Shown here: in pieces, positions 41,087 through 41,262 of the stretch | Position numbering within the stretch: the first letter of the stretch is position 1 | How the letters are laid out: every line of letters starts with the position of its first letter | NCBI RefSeq assembly: GCF_004403465.1 | Contig: NZ_SOGQ01000028.1 | Span: 462 to 41,723, forward strand | Length of the DNA: 41,262 nucleotides | DNA from: Cryobacterium sinapicolor | Lineage (GTDB): Bacteria > Actinomycetota > Actinomycetes > Actinomycetales > Microbacteriaceae | Direction of reading: 5' to 3' | Position numbers and translations under genes: made by a program | Notes under the pieces: model-generated | Told to the model about the DNA's origin: nothing | The model's database searches: none | What the model saw: the letters and a program-made list of their open reading frames with translations, nothing else

Positions 41087-41262
41087 TCATGGTCGAAAAG
41101 CCCGGAAGTCGAGCATCGATTCCTCGACGGCGAGTACCGACCAGGTGCCGCCTTCGGCATCCGTGAACGCGTAGGCGGGGACTACCAGGACGCTCCCGTC
41201 CGGCTGCCACTGGCTGGTGAGACCGAGCTGTGCGCTAACGATCTCGACCTTGTTCACCGGCC
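41087..41262 (-). CDS. C-terminal part of an uncharacterised protein
   Basis: An open minus-strand frame enters from the window edge and stops with TGA at 41087-41089. The visible 57 residues include VNKVEIVSAQLGLTSQWQPD, VLVVPAYAFTDAEGGTWSV and ending LDFRAFRP. This resembles the C-terminus of actinobacterial secreted or membrane-anchored hypothetical proteins, but I cannot name a family. High GC returns here, so it is probably backbone. Confidence 0.6.
   Translation of the reverse strand, partial: PVNKVEIVSAQLGLTSQWQPDGSVLVVPAYAFTDAEGGTWSVLAVEESMLDFRAFRP

Noticed and set aside
40900..41166. 88-codon plus-strand gene
   Set aside because: Its first half is transposase relic and its second half runs antisense to the partial gene at 41087-41262.
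1..41262. Defence island, prophage or biosynthetic gene cluster
   Set aside because: No nuclease-methylase pair, phage structural gene, integrase, NRPS or PKS was found; the SNF2 helicase stands alone among housekeeping genes.

Overview
The window is very GC-rich, with long G/C-ending open frames on both strands. It carries an HspR-type HAIR operator before clpB, an F420-type LLM oxidoreductase, a DUF6421 gene and many copies of a short intergenic repeat with the core GGTCTCGACAGGCTCGACC. Together these point to an actinomycete, most likely a member of Microbacteriaceae. This assignment is an inference from gene content; no rRNA is present. I saw no rRNA, tRNA, CRISPR array or prophage.

Backbone, 1-36,600. 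Most genes lie on the minus strand. In order: a histidine phosphatase and GlpX fructose-1,6-bisphosphatase (163-1959); a SWIM-SNF2 helicase (2073-5393); a primary-amine catabolic cluster of APC permease, tandem-domain universal stress protein, copper amine oxidase and aldehyde dehydrogenase (5489-11451). ClpB without an N-domain follows on the plus strand behind a HAIR operator (11626-13886), then a zinc alcohol dehydrogenase (13956-15002) and an FAD disulfide oxidoreductase that lacks the usual His-Glu dyad (15060-16526). Next are a translationally coupled threonine aldolase / acyl-CoA ligase pair (16829-19605) and a run of DUF6421 protein, SDR and ABC exporter (19730-23947). These are followed by DUF1622, a methyltransferase and an LLM oxidoreductase (24418-27271), glycerate kinase facing phosphoglycerate mutase (27358-29463), and a Gly-rich protein (29575-30165). 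An acetyl-CoA synthetase is fused by gene overlap to a sulfonate/nitrate-type ABC importer (30289-35502), and an SDR closes the block (35624-36460).

Accessory end, 36,626-41,086. An ISL3-family element with recognisable imperfect terminal repeats (36626-38146) has a one-base frameshift near its N-terminus. Close to its catalytic Glu it carries a 16-unit hexanucleotide expansion encoding a Phe-Gly repeat. Next to it are a broken DUF805 gene, a small membrane protein, a CPYC-type thioredoxin-reductase-like flavoprotein with a divergent XRE-cupin regulator, and a decayed IS1380-like transposase. Base composition is visibly more AT-rich here, so the segment looks like an imported, eroding island. 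A partial backbone-like gene enters from the right edge.

Themes. Intergenic DNA is full of structured repeats: a perfect G4N4 quadruplex motif, 38-bp, 19-bp and 15/16-bp tandem arrays, and at least six long hairpins. One repeat appears to have captured the stop codon of the flavoprotein at 15060. Functional coupling is clearest in the amine cluster (uptake, oxidation to aldehyde, oxidation to acid) and in the importer-Acs operon. The least-described pieces are the DUF6421/SDR pair, the regulator/flavoprotein/membrane-protein module on the island, and the repeat-expanded transposase.
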